A DNA stretch of 16,099 nucleotides from an uncultured Methanobrevibacter sp. (GTDB taxonomy: Archaea > Methanobacteriota > Methanobacteria > Methanobacteriales > Methanobacteriaceae). A program made the position numbers and the translations under genes. Location of the stretch: contig CAJGDA010000023.1 of assembly GCA_904501935.1 (NCBI GenBank), forward strand, positions 1-16,099, given 5' to 3'. Shown here one piece after another: positions 14,833 to 16,099 of the stretch; within the stretch, counting starts at the first letter, position 1, and each line of letters begins with the position of its first letter. The notes under the pieces were generated by a model. That model searched no databases. It saw only the letters and a list, made by a program, of their open reading frames with translations, and was not told the DNA's origin.

Positions 14833-15726
14833 GTGGAAATAATATTTTTAGGAACTTCATCGGCTGTTCATTCATATACTAGAAACCATCCTGCAATTGT
14901 TTTGAAAGCATTTGGAGAGACAATGTTATTTGATTGTGGTGAAGGAACCCAAAGACAGCTAATATTTGCAAAAGTAAGTCCTATGAAAATATCCAAGATA
15001 TTTATAAGCCATTATCATGGCGATCATATTTTAGGCCTTCCAGGATTATTGCAATCCATGAACTTTAGAGGAAGAGAGACCAAATTGACAATTTATGGTC
15101 CAAAAGGACTATATGACTTGAAAAATGCATTATTCCACTTAGGCTATTCAAAAATAGAATTTCCTATTGAATTTATTGAGATTGGCAGTGAAACTGTTGA
15201 ATCAACAGAAGAATATGTCATCCAATCCCAATATGTGCAGCATAATGTTCCGTGTTTAGCCTATTCTGTAGAAGAGCTGAAAAAACCAAGATTCCTTCGT
15301 GAGAAGGCTATTGAACTTGGAGTGCCTGTTGGACCAGATTTTGGACGCCTACATAGAGGAGAAGAAGTTGAAATTAATGGTAGAATCATAAAACCCGAGC
15401 AAGTGCTTGGACCTCCAAGAAAAGGAAACAAGATAACCTATTCTGGAGACACAATACCTTGTGAAGAAATGATAGAATTTGCAAAGAATTCAACAATACT
15501 TATCCATGAATCGACCTATATCAACGATGATGCAGATAAAGCTGAAGAAAATTTCCATTCAACATCTTTTGATGCTGCCGGAATTGCCAAAGCATCAAAT
15601 TCAAAAGAATTAATCTTGACTCATTTCAGTACAAGATATACGAATACTGATGAATTATTAAAAGAAGCAAAAGAAATCTTTGAAAATACAAAATTAGCAA
15701 ATGATTTTATGAAAATAAATATTTAG
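14833..15726 (+). CDS. rnz: Ribonuclease Z (tRNA 3'-endonuclease)
   Basis: Metallo-beta-lactamase-fold endonuclease that cuts the 3' trailer from tRNA precursors. With 297 residues it is the usual short form. It starts with MEIIFLGTSSAV, carries the HxHxDH zinc motif SHYHGDH (H60, H62, D64, H65), H137 (QHNVP), D206 (YSGDT), an IHEST box (224-228) and H264 (THFSTRY). The tRNA-binding exosite is visible as GVPVGPDFGRLHRGEE (163-178). An upstream GTG at 14824 would add three residues. I prefer the GTG at 14833 because the first GTGAT resembles a ribosome binding site at the right distance, and the family normally begins with (V/I)xFLG right after Met. An MscS gene follows 8 bases downstream, with its binding site overlapping the rnz stop. 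Confidence 0.95.
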   Translation: MEIIFLGTSSAVHSYTRNHPAIVLKAFGETMLFDCGEGTQRQLIFAKVSPMKISKIFISHYHGDHILGLPGLLQSMNFRGRETKLTIYGPKGLYDLKNALFHLGYSKIEFPIEFIEIGSETVESTEEYVIQSQYVQHNVPCLAYSVEELKKPRFLREKAIELGVPVGPDFGRLHRGEEVEINGRIIKPEQVLGPPRKGNKITYSGDTIPCEEMIEFAKNSTILIHESTYINDDADKAEENFHSTSFDAAGIAKASNSKELILTHFSTRYTNTDELLKEAKEIFENTKLANDFMKINI

Positions 15727-15734
15727 GAGATAAA

Positions 15735-16099
15735 ATGGATTTTCCAACACCCAATGATCCGATGATTCTTATTTACATTTTAATAGTAATTATTGGTGCA
15801 ACCATAATTACAAGAATAGTTGCTTATTTAATGAATAAAACGGACCGTTATCATAAAAATAAAGCTGCTATATATCTTGCAAGAGACATAATCAATTATA
15901 TAATTTATTTCATAGCATTAATGATAATTTTACAGTTCTTTGGTATCAATCTTGCAGGAACACTATTGAGTTTAGGAATTGTCGGTATTGCAGTGAGTTT
16001 TGCTGCTAAAGACATCATCTCAAATTTATTTTCAGGGATAATCTTAATTATCGGAAAAAGTATTCAAGTTGGAGACACAATAGAAATAAATAACAAAAA
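15735..16099 (+). CDS. MscS-family mechanosensitive channel, N-terminal part (cut by window end)
   Basis: The frame starts at ATG 15735 and remains open to the window edge, 121 codons visible. A strong AGGAGAT at 15725-15731 overlaps the rnz stop and sits 3 bases before the ATG, so it is co-transcribed with rnz. The protein has a hydrophobic segment near 10-32, another near 49-70, and then the MscS pore helix: LLSLGIVGIAVSFAAKDII (77-95), with the small-residue Gly/Ala spacing that packs TM3, followed by NLFSGIILIIGKSIQVGDTI, the start of the cytoplasmic beta domain. It would release osmolytes on hypo-osmotic stress. The short N-terminus suggests a minimal three-helix type. Family call is firm; the C-terminal half is not visible. 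Confidence 0.92.
   Translation, partial: MDFPTPNDPMILIYILIVIIGATIITRIVAYLMNKTDRYHKNKAAIYLARDIINYIIYFIALMIILQFFGINLAGTLLSLGIVGIAVSFAAKDIISNLFSGIILIIGKSIQVGDTIEINNK

Noticed and set aside
1..16099. CRISPR arrays, insertion sequences, integrases, attachment sites or tRNA genes.
   Set aside because: No regularly spaced repeats, transposase motifs, long terminal inverted repeats or cloverleaf-like G/C-rich segments were found by reading both strands.

Overview
The window looks like a chromosomal segment of a methanogenic archaeon of the order Methanobacteriales, most likely Methanobrevibacter or a close relative. The reasons are the AT-rich DNA, archaeal TATA boxes in place of bacterial -35/-10 promoters, GGTGAT-type ribosome binding sites, and a YcaO-TfuA pair of the type that thioamidates methyl-coenzyme M reductase. 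The genus is inferred from gene content only. I found no tRNA, rRNA, CRISPR array, insertion sequence or integrase.

Layout, left to right. (1) 1-258: C-terminal part of an Sfp-type phosphopantetheinyl transferase, then a 333-base gap holding a 58-codon open frame with no normal start. (2) 592-4180: a minus-strand M24 Xaa-Pro peptidase diverges from a plus-strand operon of M50 membrane protease, YcaO and TfuA; both directions appear to fire from one TATA element and to give leaderless or nearly leaderless mRNAs. (3) 4206-7177, minus strand: an amidohydrolase of unknown substrate, a UspA protein, a four-CBS-domain protein and a small conserved protein (probably DUF2120), closely spaced. (4) 7329-7922: an unrecognised zinc-ribbon protein with two copies of an AP2-like unit, preceded by a good inverted repeat that could be its operator. 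(5) 7942-12224, minus strand: carA-carB, the two subunits of carbamoyl-phosphate synthase, ending in a terminator-like hairpin and T-run. (6) 12418-13938: a short SNF2-type helicase motor whose 3' end overlaps the convergent nadC (NAD synthesis). (7) 14833 to the end: RNase Z (tRNA 3' processing), then an MscS channel cut by the window edge, divergent from nadC across a second shared near-palindromic TATA element.

How the genes work together: most of the window is core metabolism and RNA maturation (carAB, nadC, rnz) plus the McrA-modifying pair. The less ordinary parts are the M50 protease translationally adjacent to YcaO-TfuA, the CBS/UspA/DUF cluster that looks like adenine-nucleotide sensing, the phosphopantetheinyl transferase (implying a carrier-protein pathway elsewhere in the genome), and the AP2-like zinc-ribbon gene with its inverted repeat. 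Several starts were moved from the longest open frame to a downstream codon because a ribosome binding site sits at the right distance (CBS protein, UspA, RNase Z).
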